Positions 44,991 through 56,533 of a stretch of DNA of 64,000 bases are shown piece by piece. The DNA is from Branchiostoma floridae (Eukaryota; Chordata; Leptocardii; Amphioxiformes; Branchiostomatidae). The first letter of the stretch is position 1. The number at the start of each line of letters is the position of its first letter. A program made the translations under genes and the position numbers. The notes under the pieces were generated by a model. It did no database searches. It was not told where the DNA came from and saw nothing but the letters and a program-made list of their open reading frames with translations. Location of the stretch: assembly GCF_000003815.2 (NCBI RefSeq), contig NC_049979.1, positions 32,734,395 through 32,798,394 of the forward strand, given 5' to 3'.

Positions 44991-45560
44991 AAAACTATAC
45001 CTCCATTTTTTCATGGAGGTAAAAACGTCCTGTTCCTCTTCTCTAGCTTTCTCTCTATTTTTGATTTAGTATACCCTAATTAGAAACAGGCTGAGGCCGT
45101 CCGATTTTCAGGCTGGATATATGATCTAACACATCCAAACCAATAGCAAAATTAAAGTACTATGTCGGTGTCTAATTGCCTTATACTTTAAAAGGTACAC
45201 AGCATTCTTTGAAAAGCTCATACAATTGTCTTTATTGTCTCACTGACTACTATAGATGAAAACCCAGAACAAAGGAACGTGTTAAACAGTGTTCAACACA
45301 GGTGTCAAATTAATTGAAGTGAGAGTGAAAATTCTGCCTGAGCCCTCCCAAGCTCCCAGTGACACCAGCACGAAGCTCCCCCGAAGCAAGCCCAACTTGA
45401 TATCGTCCGGTTATTGCAGGAAGCCCGAACGAGTCTTGTGCGAGGCCGACGAGTTCGGGCAAACTTCGACCGAAAAAAGGACTGTCTGTCTTGTCTATGG
45501 TGGCCCTTATATTTTATCAGCTAAGTTTTTACAGTATATTCGTGTCATTCATCACTTAAT

Positions 45561-46231
45561 TTGATTTGTATCGTATCGCATCGTTTAGTTAATCTGCCCG
45601 AAGATGCCCTTCTTCGTGAGGCATACAATACTGTTTCATTCGGAGAACATGATTGGATTGTCCACGTAAAAAATATCCTCAACTACCAAGGCTTTGGACA
45701 CATATGGTTGAACCCGAGGTCATACCACATAGACACAATCACCACTCAGTTACGACAACGTTTACAAGATATATACCTGCAAAATTGGCATTCCTCTATT
45801 CGAAACAATTCCAAACTCTCCTCTCTTTCTACATTGAACAAGCATTACAAGCAAGAAAATTACATTTCAACCATAAAGAGCCTTGACGTTCGTAGGGCAA
45901 TCACACAACTCAGAATTGGCTGTCACAAATTAAATTTAGAAACCGGAAGATTCCAAAAAATCCCTATCGACCAGAGGGTTTGTCCATTCTGTCCAGAGCT
46001 AATCGAAGACGAATATCACTTTATGGTTGTATGTCCCAAATATTCCGATATACGCAATTCTCTATACAGAAGGCTGTCATTTTGTACACAAGGATTTATC
46101 CAAATGGACCTGAAGTGCACATTCAGAAACATAATGACATGTGACAATCCCTGCATGGCAGATATAGGAAAATATATCAAAGAAGGTTTTGACATTAGAA
46201 ATTCCCCAAATGATTGTAAAAGCCTCCAATG
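45561..46231 (+). pseudogene. C-terminal part of a non-LTR retrotransposon polyprotein
   Basis: An open frame of about 220 residues, organised like 7323-8018: R-L-V-N-L-P...W, L-Q-D-I-Y-L-Q-N-W...K-L-S-S-L, R-I-G-C-H-K-L-N-L-E-T-G-R-F and the finger-like C-P-F-C...D-E-Y-H-F-x4-C-P-K-Y. No RT precedes it, so it is 5'-truncated. It is a relative of, but not the same subfamily as, the 7.3-kb copy. Confidence 0.7.
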
Positions 46232-46372
46232 ATTGTAAGAAACTTATCCCATACTACAACTCCTGTATTAGTTAGATAAGCCTTAAGTTAAGTTATAGCA
46301 CTGTAGTTATGTAGATGCCATACTTTGTACCTCGTACAATTGTTGTGCAACAAAGTTATGTTATGTTATAAA
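46232..46372 (+). repeat. 3' UTR and (TTATG)n tail of the LINE at 45561
   Basis: The short 3' UTR ends CAACAAAGTTATGTTATGTTATAAA, a short TTATG simple-repeat tail (46355-46370). Confidence 0.65.
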
Positions 46373-46628
46373 ATATTTCTGGCTTCTTCATCCAGACTGT
46401 CTTTTACCTCTAACTGTGGACTTGATGAGGGGTCGCTAGGAAAGTGCTTGTTTCAGCAGCACAGGTCCAAGTGACAATAGCAAAAAGAATATAGTCTTTT
46501 GAGATTCATAAAGGCACGTATCAATTCGTGATGAATAATTCGTGCTCTTCGTGTTGTTTCCGCTACTGGTCAAGACGATACGGTAGGGTATAAAATCACC
46601 CTTCTGATGAAGAGCTCTTTCACGTTAA

Positions 46629-47050
46629 CCCTATCCAAACCGAGGGGGGGGGGCTAAAATGCCTGCGCCAACTTTGACGTCATATAACTGCCGAATGACG
46701 TGTGCTAGGACTACGAAACTTAAATGAATTTTCCTTCGATATTGTTAGCAACAATTCTGCGAAAAAAATTTAGTTTGTATTTTTCGTGTTGCCATGGCAT
46801 CGGGTTTCTGCTTTACTAATCTCAGTCTGAATTATGGGATTTCATAGTTTTATTGCTAAACCAAACTAGTTTATCTATATCTTTAAGATCCTGTGTAATT
46901 TTAAGTTACATTTGTAATTAATCATTCATAACTTATGTTGATTTGTTGACGTCATGGGTCAAAATCCAAGATGGCGGACAATGCTATTTTCAACGATAAA
47001 TACATGTTATTTTTAGTATTATTATCACCAGCGTTTACTGCACCTGGGAG
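46629..47050 (+). mobile_element. TTAA element, family A (3' truncated)
   Basis: TTAA at 46625-46628, then CCCTATCCAAACCGAGGGGG with a 10-G run, AACTTTGACGTCATATAACT, ATATTGTTAGCAACAATTC, TTGCCATGGCATCGGG, and TCAAAATCCAAGATGGCGGA at about 46958. Recognisable sequence fades after about 47050 and no second terminus was found. Confidence 0.7.
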
Positions 47051-47205
47051 TAACATAGTTGGTGTGTTACCTGGTACCTACACCTTATTACCGTGAGATG
47101 TCATACCTTGTTCGGTGCAAACACTACATTGAAAAGACAATTTTTTTGCAGCTGACCTGGCTGAGGTGGCATAAAAAATAATGCTATTGTGAACGTATAA
47201 ATCAA

Positions 47206-47330
47206 CACCGTATATGGTACGGAATACGTCAGCTAAAAGTCTTCAATCCGTCACTGTATTTTCTTTCTTGTGCAGAAAACATTTCCAAATCACTTACAAA
47301 AACACAAGTGAATAAAAGTTTCTCTCATTG
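47206..47330 (+). repeat. Dispersed repeat shared with 27462-27590
   Basis: Same block order as described there. Confidence 0.65.
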
Positions 47331-47339
47331 TATGCCGAT

Positions 47340-50180
47340 GTAAAGTGCCTTGTTATTCTAAGTGCTATAGAGCTAAGCACTGGGCTTCTCAATGGCACTA
47401 GAAGTGAGGCTTCCAACATAAGCAGCACAATAGACAAGAAGAAGAACAAATCTTACAAATCATGAAAAGAAGGATGTCTTGGGTCTAGGAGAGACGCGAC
47501 TCAGAGGGGGGGGGGGTTGTTGAGAAAGACATAGGAGATGGTTCCACCCTCATCTCTAGAAGTGTAAAAGAAGACCCCGTTTCAAAAACATTATTCATGA
47601 TATCACTTTAAAAAATGAAAGAACTGTGAGTGTACAGATAAAAGTAAAGACAATGTACATTGCATCACTCACATTTATGCACACGGGCGATCAGACGAAA
47701 AGAAAATCAGTTTCTATGATCAACTTGGGACAGCCATCTTTAGCTACCTTCCATGACAGCTCATGTTGTAATTTGAGACTTTAATGGGATGGTAGGAAGA
47801 TATAGCTTGGTCCTTTAGGGGTAGGAACTCTGAATGAAGAAGGCAATAGACTATTTGATTATTGCCGAAGGAACAGCCATGAAATCATGAACGGTTCCCT
47901 TGCGAACATGGGTTTTAACACAGACTGAAGGTAGACAGAAGGTGGACTTACTGCTGGCAAAAGGGGAGTTAGTCCCAGAATAAGTCCACCCCATGTTACC
48001 ATGTCTGAGGGCTGCTGGTGTTAGCTTTGGTGGGCTATTATCCGCACTGAGTCCTTCACACTGATTAAGAGAGTAAGTCCATCTTTAGTCCCTATTATGT
48101 CCTGCTCATTAATCACCAGTGCTGGGAGAAGGCCTAGCACATGTGTAAGATGGGCCCCTCTGTTCTTTATCTCTGGGGCTCATCATGGGGTGACATCAAT
48201 TTGTCATGCATCCAAGCTCAACTTACAGGAAGGTCCTGCAGAAGAAAACTATAGACTGTAACTTAGTGTGAGCTGAGTTAACATGGGCTAGTTCATCAAG
48301 TTGATCATAGTCTACAAATTAAACATTGCTACTTACATGACAATTGTTACAGAAAGGCCAATAGAGAAATACCATGACCAGTAGCTGTTAGTGTCCTGGG
48401 GTTACAGACCACCTTTGTTTGTTTAATGATTACAGGCAAGACAGATGAGTTTTTAATAGCTGACTTGTACTGCTGAGGGAGGTCACAGAGAAGGAGAGCC
48501 CCTGCAATTGCTGGCTTTATTACATCTTCAAAAGTGTCCTTCTACAGGGTACCTTGATATACAGATGCAAGTGCACTGTAATTGGATGAAGTTTCAGTTT
48601 TTCAGCTATGATCAGCTATGATGAAAATCAAACCCCACCTGTGTACATTTTTACATGTATCTGATGTGCTCTGAACAACATTAACACTAACAGGCACAAT
48701 CCAATCCTGGTGATTTCCTCCTTTTTACAGAATACATAACACTGCCAGCCAGGCACATAAGGGTAGAGACAGTGGTAGACTGTAGGTATCATTTGGAGTC
48801 AGCATTAATTTGGTGTGACCACTTCCACTGTATGCTGCCCAGGGACCCTGGAGTATCATGTTTACATGTGCCTACAATTTCCTTCGGTTCTTTGGAAAAG
48901 TCTCATACCTCCAGATTCTTGCAATTGTCTTATTTAATTTCATCATTTAAATATACTGTGGATTGGGAATGAAGCAACCTGTCTCCCATACTCATGTTCA
49001 TCTTTGATAAACCTGATAGCAGTCTGAGTGTGAACTGACCTTTCAGTGACCTAGAAGCTTCATGACCTCATGACCCCTCTCTTAAGTTAGAGCCCTTCTC
49101 TTCACTGAACTGGACCATGTCTTTCTAATTAAGCTCAACTCATGAGGGAATGACTGCCCCAGATTCTGGTCAATGCTCCCTTGTCTGTGTCTTAGGGTGG
49201 AGAAAGCCACAAATTCTTTAGTTTGTTTCATTTTGGCAACTTGGTATGGGGTGGCCAGGTCACGTGACCTATCAGGGTTCTGCTGGCCTGATCCATCATG
49301 TGACCTGGCCACTCTACTGGTTGGGTAGTGTTGACACTGTTGGTAATACTTGAGGGCTGTCATTATTGTGGCAAATGAACACTATTATTTCTAGGGGATT
49401 ACTGGCATATGTGCAGAGTTGTATTTCCAGTTATAACTGTGGACAAAACCTGTAATCTCTTTAAGGTACCCCTCCAAAAAAGAATGGATGTGACAGCCCA
49501 ATTCTGGATCATATATTAAGCATAATAGATGCACCCCTCAAAATGTAACTAAGGGACAATCCAACCTTGGTAACAAGATGATGTCTTCTTCAACCAGAGA
49601 ACTGAGAGGAGCACAAAAGGGGCTAACACACTGAACCATCAATAACAGTGTAAAAAGACTGTGAATCTCAATTACATGGTACATCTGGCATTACTAATCC
49701 AGAAACAACTTCAGAAGCACACAGGGGACTCTACTGAGCAGGGCAGCTGGGTGACAGATCCAGCCTGTCCACAGTAAGTCCATGGGACGGGCAGTTTATC
49801 ACGGTTATTAAGCCACCCTCCCTGATTAAGTCCACTTTCAGACCATTTGACTTACTGTGGGTGAAAAGAGGACTATGGTCCATAATAAGTTGTTCATAAG
49901 TCCCATGTTCGCTAGGGTTTCTTCCTACATCAATAAAGCCACACAATAACGCGCAATTGCCGGAATAAAAACAAACAAACATCGGAGAATATGGCCATTT
50001 CTCCATGATTGACTACATTATGGAGACATGGTCATATACTCTCCATGGTAAGGAGAGTATTTGAATTCAAATCACCAAGGAGGATTTACAGGAATAATAA
50101 CTTCTTTGAAATCACTTACTTCTAATCAGATTTCAACACAAAAATGCTGAGGGAAAACAACCCCAGAGCAACTACAAAAA
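47340..50180. other. Least repetitive stretch, no gene recognised
   Basis: No transposon end, tandem array or domain-bearing frame was found apart from a short G-run at about 47508. Minus-strand frames of 93 (49082-49363) and 91 (49731-50006) codons lack recognisable motifs. Candidates here would be non-coding regulatory sequence or unrecognised lineage-specific exons. Confidence 0.4.
49251..49312. promoter_or_regulatory. Two-step hairpin containing opposed E-boxes
   Basis: GTGGCCAGGTCACGTG (49251-49266) pairs with CATGTGACCTGGCCAC (49297-49312) with one mismatch. Inside it ATCAGG (49271) pairs with CCTGAT (49287). Each outer arm carries an E-box (CACGTG, CATGTG). Function is not demonstrated. 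Confidence 0.5.
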
Positions 50181-50199
50181 TAAAGATTGACAACAGTGT

Positions 50200-50887
50200 T
50201 CAACACTACTAAAATACCAAATATCATGAAAATCCATACACAAATTCTTGAATTATATGCTGTTGACATGGATTTTTGAAATTAGCTGCTGATTTGCATT
50301 ATTAGTTTTACATTATGTAATTCATCACTCATTCTGTCTACATACCAAAAATCCTGATGATCCGTCAACACCTTCTCGAGTTATTCTCGTCCAAAGTTTG
50401 AAAGGAAATCGGTGCCTCCAGTTCCCAAAAAGCCGTTAAGGTGTCAAAACTCACAGCACTTACTCTCTGCCCCAAGGGCTATCAACCACTAAAAAATCAT
50501 GACCACGGCATGTCCAGAAGATGAAGTTTCAAAATTAAAGGTTTTGCTGCAGTACTTAAGGCAGTCACTAGAGGGCCCATTATCGAACTTGATTTTTGTT
50601 TTTCTGACCCCCACCCACCTATTCAATATCATCAGGATCCATTTAAGGGTTCTCGAGTTATGCCGTTTACAAGAAAACGGACGCACACGTTTGGCCCGCT
50701 ACCGCCCTGACGGAAAAAGGCTACGCTAACCATATTCGAACATGACCTTCCTGTCTGCAACCGCTACTCAAATTCCAAATGTCATTTAAATCCATACACA
50801 GCATCATGAGTTATATGCTGTTGACCTACATATAGGGACACAACATGATGCCTTAACCGAAAATATAACCTTCTCGGCAAAGGTAAT
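50200..50887 (+). repeat. Repeat family C
   Basis: Block order matches 16680-17460 and 44520-45020, including CTCGAGTTAT, GAGGGCCCATTATCGAACTTGA and GCTGTTGACCTACATATAGG, ending AACCTTCTCGGCAAAGGTAA. Confidence 0.6.
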
Positions 50888-51182
50888 AAAATAAGATTTT
50901 ATTTATGCAACAAAATAGCAGTAATATGGCAAATAAATGTGAAAAATACATTGTTAGGACCAAAAATAATGATTTTTGGCAAAACTGCCTGTCAACAAAC
51001 GGTTGCCATGGCAACACAAAGAAAATGAAAAATTTGACAAACTTCGTAAAATTGTTGCCAACAACATTTTAGGAAAACTCACCAAATTTGGTGGCTCAAG
51101 CGTAAGACCTTCTGAGGTTATAGGACATCAAAGTTGGCGCAGGACACAGAAGCCCCCCCCCCCCCCCCCCACGGGTGAATAG
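50888..51182 (-). mobile_element. Half of a family A element abutting the satellite
   Basis: Reverse complement of the first 300 or so bp of the 40149 copy. It ends in an 18-C run and GGGTGAATAGGG at 51182, followed by TTAG (a decayed TTAA) and then satellite sequence. Confidence 0.7.
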
Positions 51183-51410
51183 GGTTAGACACACATGTTC
51201 CAAGAGGAAGAAACGGAGGATTTTATCCAAACCTTGCACTTTACATCTTACAGTCACGGCTATTACAAACAGAAAGGTTTGGGATCCGGGGAAAAAAGGA
51301 AAATTTTCTCCCACGATTTTACATCTGAAAGACACGGCATTACCAACACACACGTTCCGAGAATAAAAAAAAAGTAGGATTTCCTCAAAACCTTAAATTT
51401 TACATCTTAA

Positions 51411-52709
51411 AACCCTCAAGCACCCGACCTTTTTTTTGCTACTAAAATGACCGAGTGGGGTCCAAACGGACCTCAAAATGTTTTGTTCATAAAATCCTAA
51501 TTCCAATTCTTATCGATGATCATTCTACATACATTGCTTCGTCAATGTAAGAGGAATATTTTGAGATGTTAAGGTGTTGCTAATTCCAGCTTATCATCAT
51601 AATCTATGCAAAAGATCAGAAGGACCAGTTTTGCACTAAACCGATTCTGACCAGAGAGGGGAATTCTGAGACCCTCAGCAACGTTTATGGCGTACAACTC
51701 ATGAACGGTTAGAGCTAAAGCTACGAAACTTCTTACTTTATCACAAAACATTATTAGCAAAAACTTATGGTTAGTAAATAAGTTAATCATTTTTTGGGGT
51801 TGCCATGGGAACGGAATTATGACAGGCATATTTATTTATTTATTTTATTTATTTATTTATACATCATCGGTCGACCTGATCACACATGTTCGCACATGTT
51901 TACACACGACGGGGTTATACCGCCCCTTACAGGGTGACATACCCTTTCATATGCGCCAGGTCTCCCGTCCGGGTGAATGATGTAAATCACCGTGAGCCGA
52001 AGCTATGTACTCATTTTCACCTGAGTATAGTGAGGAAAGCCGTGTAAAGTGCCTTTCCCAAGGGCACAAGATCGGTAACACGGCAGGCGGATTCGAACCT
52101 GCAACCTCTCGGTCACGGGGCGAACACGGTCCCACTGCGCTACGCGGTCCCACAATATTTGTGCCAAAATTTGCCAATTTCGATTTAAACAAAGTTTTCT
52201 TGGTAAACTACACTTCTCTTCTTACAACAATTATATTCTATGAAATTCAATGTAATTTTCATGATTTAAAATTTAAAATTTATGCTAATTTCATGACGTC
52301 ATTGGTCAAAATCCAAGATGGCCGCCCACATAAGCTAAGTGACGTCATAATGTCGTCATATTATATGGTGATAACACAGAAGTTTTTGTGAGGATTAGAT
52401 TGTACATGTTTATCAATCTCTGAAATTTGATAGTCATACAATAAGTAGTTCAGGAGTTAGTCTCAAAAGTTTGTTTTAAAAACTGCACATTTTTGCTTTG
52501 GTCCGTTTGGACACCAGACGGACCGAACACAGAATTTTTTTATAGAGTCCACAGTAATATACCAATCTTCGTAAAAACATAGAAGAAGGTATAGCAGATA
52601 TTGATTGACAAAGTCACGGAAGGAACTTTTCTTCAGATCAAAAAAGTTTAAATGGCACTTCAAAGTTTACGCCTGAGGTCCAAATGGACCCCACTCGGGT
52701 GTTTGAGGG
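51411..52709 (-). mobile_element. TTAA element, family B, inserted in the satellite
   Basis: CCCTCAAGCACCCGACC starts at 51413 just after TTAA (51407-51410) plus AA. GGGTGTTTGAGGG ends at 52709 before TTAA (52710-52713). Empty sites CATCTTAAGGAC can be read in other satellite units (about 53650 and 57145), confirming TTAA as the target. The element includes a SINE. Confidence 0.85.
51834..52154 (-). mobile_element. tRNA-derived SINE with ATATTT target duplication
   Basis: On the minus strand the head has an A box (TAGCGCAGTGG) and a perfect B box (GGTTCGAATCC). A body with CCCTTGGGAAAGGCACTTTA and AGGTGAAAATGAGTAC follows, and then an AAATAAAT-rich tail. ATATTT at 51828-51833 and 52155-52160 bracket it. 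The body looks like a conserved SINE central domain known from several marine invertebrates; I do not name the superfamily. Confidence 0.85.
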
Positions 52710-55700
52710 TTAAGGACACGGCTATTACAAACACACAGGCTGTTTTTTTTCCAAACCATGTCCTCTGTATCTCACAGACACGGCTTTTACAAACAAACAG
52801 GTTCGAAAAAAAAACGGAATTTGTTTTTCAAACCTTGTACTTTGTATCTTACAGAAACAACAGAAACAAGGAAGATTTTCTCCAAACCTTGCACTTTATA
52901 CTAAATAGATACGGCTATTAAAAATACAGAGGCTCTTAGAAAAAAGGCTTTCCCTAAACCTTTGACTTTACATTTTTAACACACGGTTCTTATAAACACA
53001 CAGGCTGTGAGAAAAGAAGGAGGGTTTTTTTCCAAATATTGTACTTTATAGCTTACAAACAGGGCATTTACAAACACACAGGTTCCGGGGAAAAAAAGAG
53101 GATTTTGGCCAAACCCGCGATTTATATCATGCAGACAAGGCTTTTTTAAACACACGGGTTTGAAGGGGGAAAACAGAGGATTTTCTCCAAACCTTACACT
53201 TTACATATTACAGTCATGGCTATTACAAACACACGGATTCAGAAAAAAAAATCTTATGAATTTCCCCAAACCTTGTCCATTAAATCTGTCAGACAAGGCA
53301 ATCATAAACAAACAGTCTCTAACAAAACAAATGTTTTCTCCACACTGTTCATTTATTATTTTAGAGACACGGCTAAAAGAAAAAAACGGAGGATTTTCTC
53401 CAAACCTTACATCTTTCATATGAGAGACAAGGCTCATGATTACAAACACACAGGCTCCGAGAAAAAAAAAGTATTTTCTCCAAACTCTGCACTTTTAATC
53501 TTACAGAGATGGCTTTAAGAAGCAAACAGCTTCCGAGAAAAAAAAAGGATTTTCTCTAAACCTTACACTTTACATCTGACAGACTCGGCTATTACAAACA
53601 CACAGCTTCAGAAAGAAAACAAAGGATTTTCTCAAAATCTTAAACTTGACATCTTAAGGACCGGGCTATTACAAACACACAGGCTGCGAGAAAAAAAGAG
53701 GATTTTTCTCCAAACTTTCTACTTTATATCTTACAGACACGGCAATTGCAAACACACAGGTTCCGAGAAAAAAAGGAAGATTTTCTCTAAACCTTACATT
53801 TTACATCTGAGAGACACGGCATATAATTACAAACACATAGGATACGAAAAAAAAATAGGATTTTTTCCAAACCTTACATTTTACATCTGGGAGACACGGC
53901 TCGTAATTACAAACACACAGGCTCCAACAAAAAAAGAGTATTTTCTCCAAACTATGCACTTTCTATCTTACAGACACTACTTTTAGAAACACACAGGTTC
54001 TGAGAAAAAAAAACAGAGGATTTTCTCCAAACCTTGCTTTTTATATTATACAGGCACGGCTATTACAAATACAGAGGCTGTGAGAAAAAAAAAGACGTTT
54101 CGGAAACCTTTCATTTTAAAAACACGGCTATAATAAACACATATGCTGCGAGAATAAACGGATGATTTTTCTCCACACCTTGTACCTTATATCTTACAAA
54201 AACGGCAATTACAAAACACACAGGTTTCGAGGAAAAAAGAGGATTTTCTCTAAACCTTACATTTTACATCTTACAGACATGGCTAAAACACACACACAGG
54301 TTCCGATTTTTTTTCAAAACACGCGCTTCACATCATACAGACACGGCTTTTTTTTTAAGCACACGGGTTCAAAGATGGAAAATGAAGGATTTCCTTGCAA
54401 CCTTACACTTTACATCTTACAGTTATGTCTATTACAAACACACAGGTTCGGGAAAAATCGCAGGAATGTTTTAAAAATCTTACAGTCAGGGCTATTACAA
54501 ACCTTGTACATTAAATCGTTTAGACAAGGCTAACGTAAACACACAGTCTCCAAGAAAAAAAGGTTGTCTCCACATTTTTCATTTCTTATCTTAGAGACAC
54601 GGCTAAAAGAAAAAAACAACGGTGGATTTTCTTCAAACCTTATGTTTTACATCTGAGAAACACGGCTTTCACAAACACACAGGCTCCAAGAAAAAAAATG
54701 TTTTCCTCCAACTCTGTACTTTTAATCTTACAGACACGTCTTTTAGAAAAATTCCCAAACCCGCGCATTATATCATGCAGACAAGGCTTTTCTAAAGACA
54801 TGGGGTTGGAGGAAGAAAACAGTGGATTTTGTCCAAAATTTACACTTTACAGTTCTTACAGTCATGGCTATAAGATAAATACGGCAATTACGAATACAGA
54901 GGCTCTTAGAAAAAAGACTTTCCCAAAACCTTTGGCTTTACATTTTAAAAACACGGTTATCATAAGCAAACAGGCTGCGAGATTTTTCTCCAAACATTGT
55001 ATTTTATATCTTACAGACACGTTAATTACAAACACACAGGTTACGGGGAAAAAAGGAGGATTTTGTCAAAACCTTAAACTTTACATCTTACCGACATGGC
55101 TAATACAAACACACAGGTTCCGAGAAAAAAAACAAAAAATAAAATAAAACGGAGGATTTTGTCTAAAAACTTGCACTTTATATCTTACAGACACCAGTTT
55201 TACAAACACACAAGCTAGAAAAAAGGGAATTTCCCAAAACCTTGTACATTAAATCTGTCAGACAAGGCTATCATAAACACAGTTTCAAAGAAAAACGGTT
55301 TTCTCCACACTATTCATTTCTTATCTTAGAGACACGACCAAAAATAAAAACAATGGATTTTCTCCGAACCTCACATCTTACATCTGAGACTCACGGCTCA
55401 TGATTACAAGCACGCAGGCTCCGAGAGAAGAAGAGGATTTTTTTTAAACCTTACATTTTACATCTGAGAGACACGGCTCATAATTATAAACACATAGGCT
55501 CCAAGAAAAAAAGAGCATTTTTCTACAAACACTTTCAATCTTACAGACACAGCTTTTAGAAACGCACAGGTTCTAAGAAAAAAACGGAGTAGTTTTTGTC
55601 AAACCTTGCCCTTGATATCATACAGACACGGCTATTAGAAATACAGAGGCTGTGAGAAAAAAAACAGACGTTCCCAAAACTTTTCACTTAACATTTTAAA

Positions 55701-56354
55701 AACATGGCTGTTATAAACACACAGGCTGCGAGAAAAAAAAGGATGATTTTTTCCAAACCTTGTACTTTATATCATACAGACACGGCAATTACAAACACAC
55801 ATGTTCCGAGAAAAAAAGGAGGATTTCACAAAACCTTACACTTTACGTCTTATATACATGGCTTACAGGTTCGGAGAAAAAACGGAGGATTTTTTTTTCA
55901 AAACTTGCACTTTATATCATACAGTGACGACAATTTCAAACACATAGGTTCCGAGAAAAAAAGGATTATTTTCTCAAAACCTTTCACTTTACATCTTACA
56001 ATCACGGCTATTACAAATACACGGGTTAAAAAAAAAAGGATTTTTCCCAAACCCTAGCTTTATATCATGCGGACACGACTTTTTCAAACACACTGGTTCG
56101 GTGGAGGGAAAACGAAGGATTTTCTCAAAACCTTACACTTTGCATCTTACAGTCATGGCTACTACAAACACTGCTTCAGAAATGAATTGCAGGAATTTTA
56201 CCAAACCTTATAGTCACGGCTATTACAAACAGATAGGATCCGAGAAAAAAAGGAGGATTTTCCCCAAACCTTGCACTTTATATCTTACAGAAACAACATT
56301 TTAAACACACAGGTTCCAAGAGGAAATAGAGGATTTTCTTCGAACCTTGCACTT

Positions 56355-56533
56355 TGTTGTGTGTGAGTCCCCCCCCCCCCCTCCCTTTAAGTTTGTTAGA
56401 TGGTAGGGCCCAAGGCGGGTCAGATAGGGGAGACAGCTGAACAGGAACTGCTGTGAGGATAGGACGTGAATAAAACGTGGAAAAGGGTATATCTGGTGTG
56501 CTGAATTCTTACTTCTGAACGAACCTTCTATCA
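56355..56533. mobile_element. Probable solo LTR, 179 bp, with 5-bp target duplication
   Basis: Foreign sequence interrupts a satellite unit. It begins TGTTGTGTGTGAG and ends CTTCTATCA, that is TG...CA. CACTT directly precedes (56350-56354) and follows (56534-56538) it. An AATAAA lies inside at about 56469. These are the marks of a solo LTR, and no internal retroelement sequence is present. The short length leaves some doubt. Confidence 0.55.

Larger units (their letters stand above)
43565..45025 (+). repeat. Repeat family C and a LINE 3' tail, with a gap
   Basis: 43565-43738 and 44520-45025 are family C blocks, ending with TACCTCCATTTTTTCATGGA at about 44999 (self-complementary CCTCCAT/ATGGAGG). 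Between them, about 44100-44435, is a CR1-like 3' UTR ending ACTCTAATTGGAGATCGAAA then (AAAC)n. Confidence 0.6.

Noticed and set aside
44756-45022. 88-codon frame with His-Thr repeats
   Set aside because: Translation of a (CA)n microsatellite and family C sequence.
53160-56304. Lys/Phe-rich open frames of 87-149 codons in the satellite
   Set aside because: They follow the repeat period and composition, appear in several frames, and have no domain or start context.
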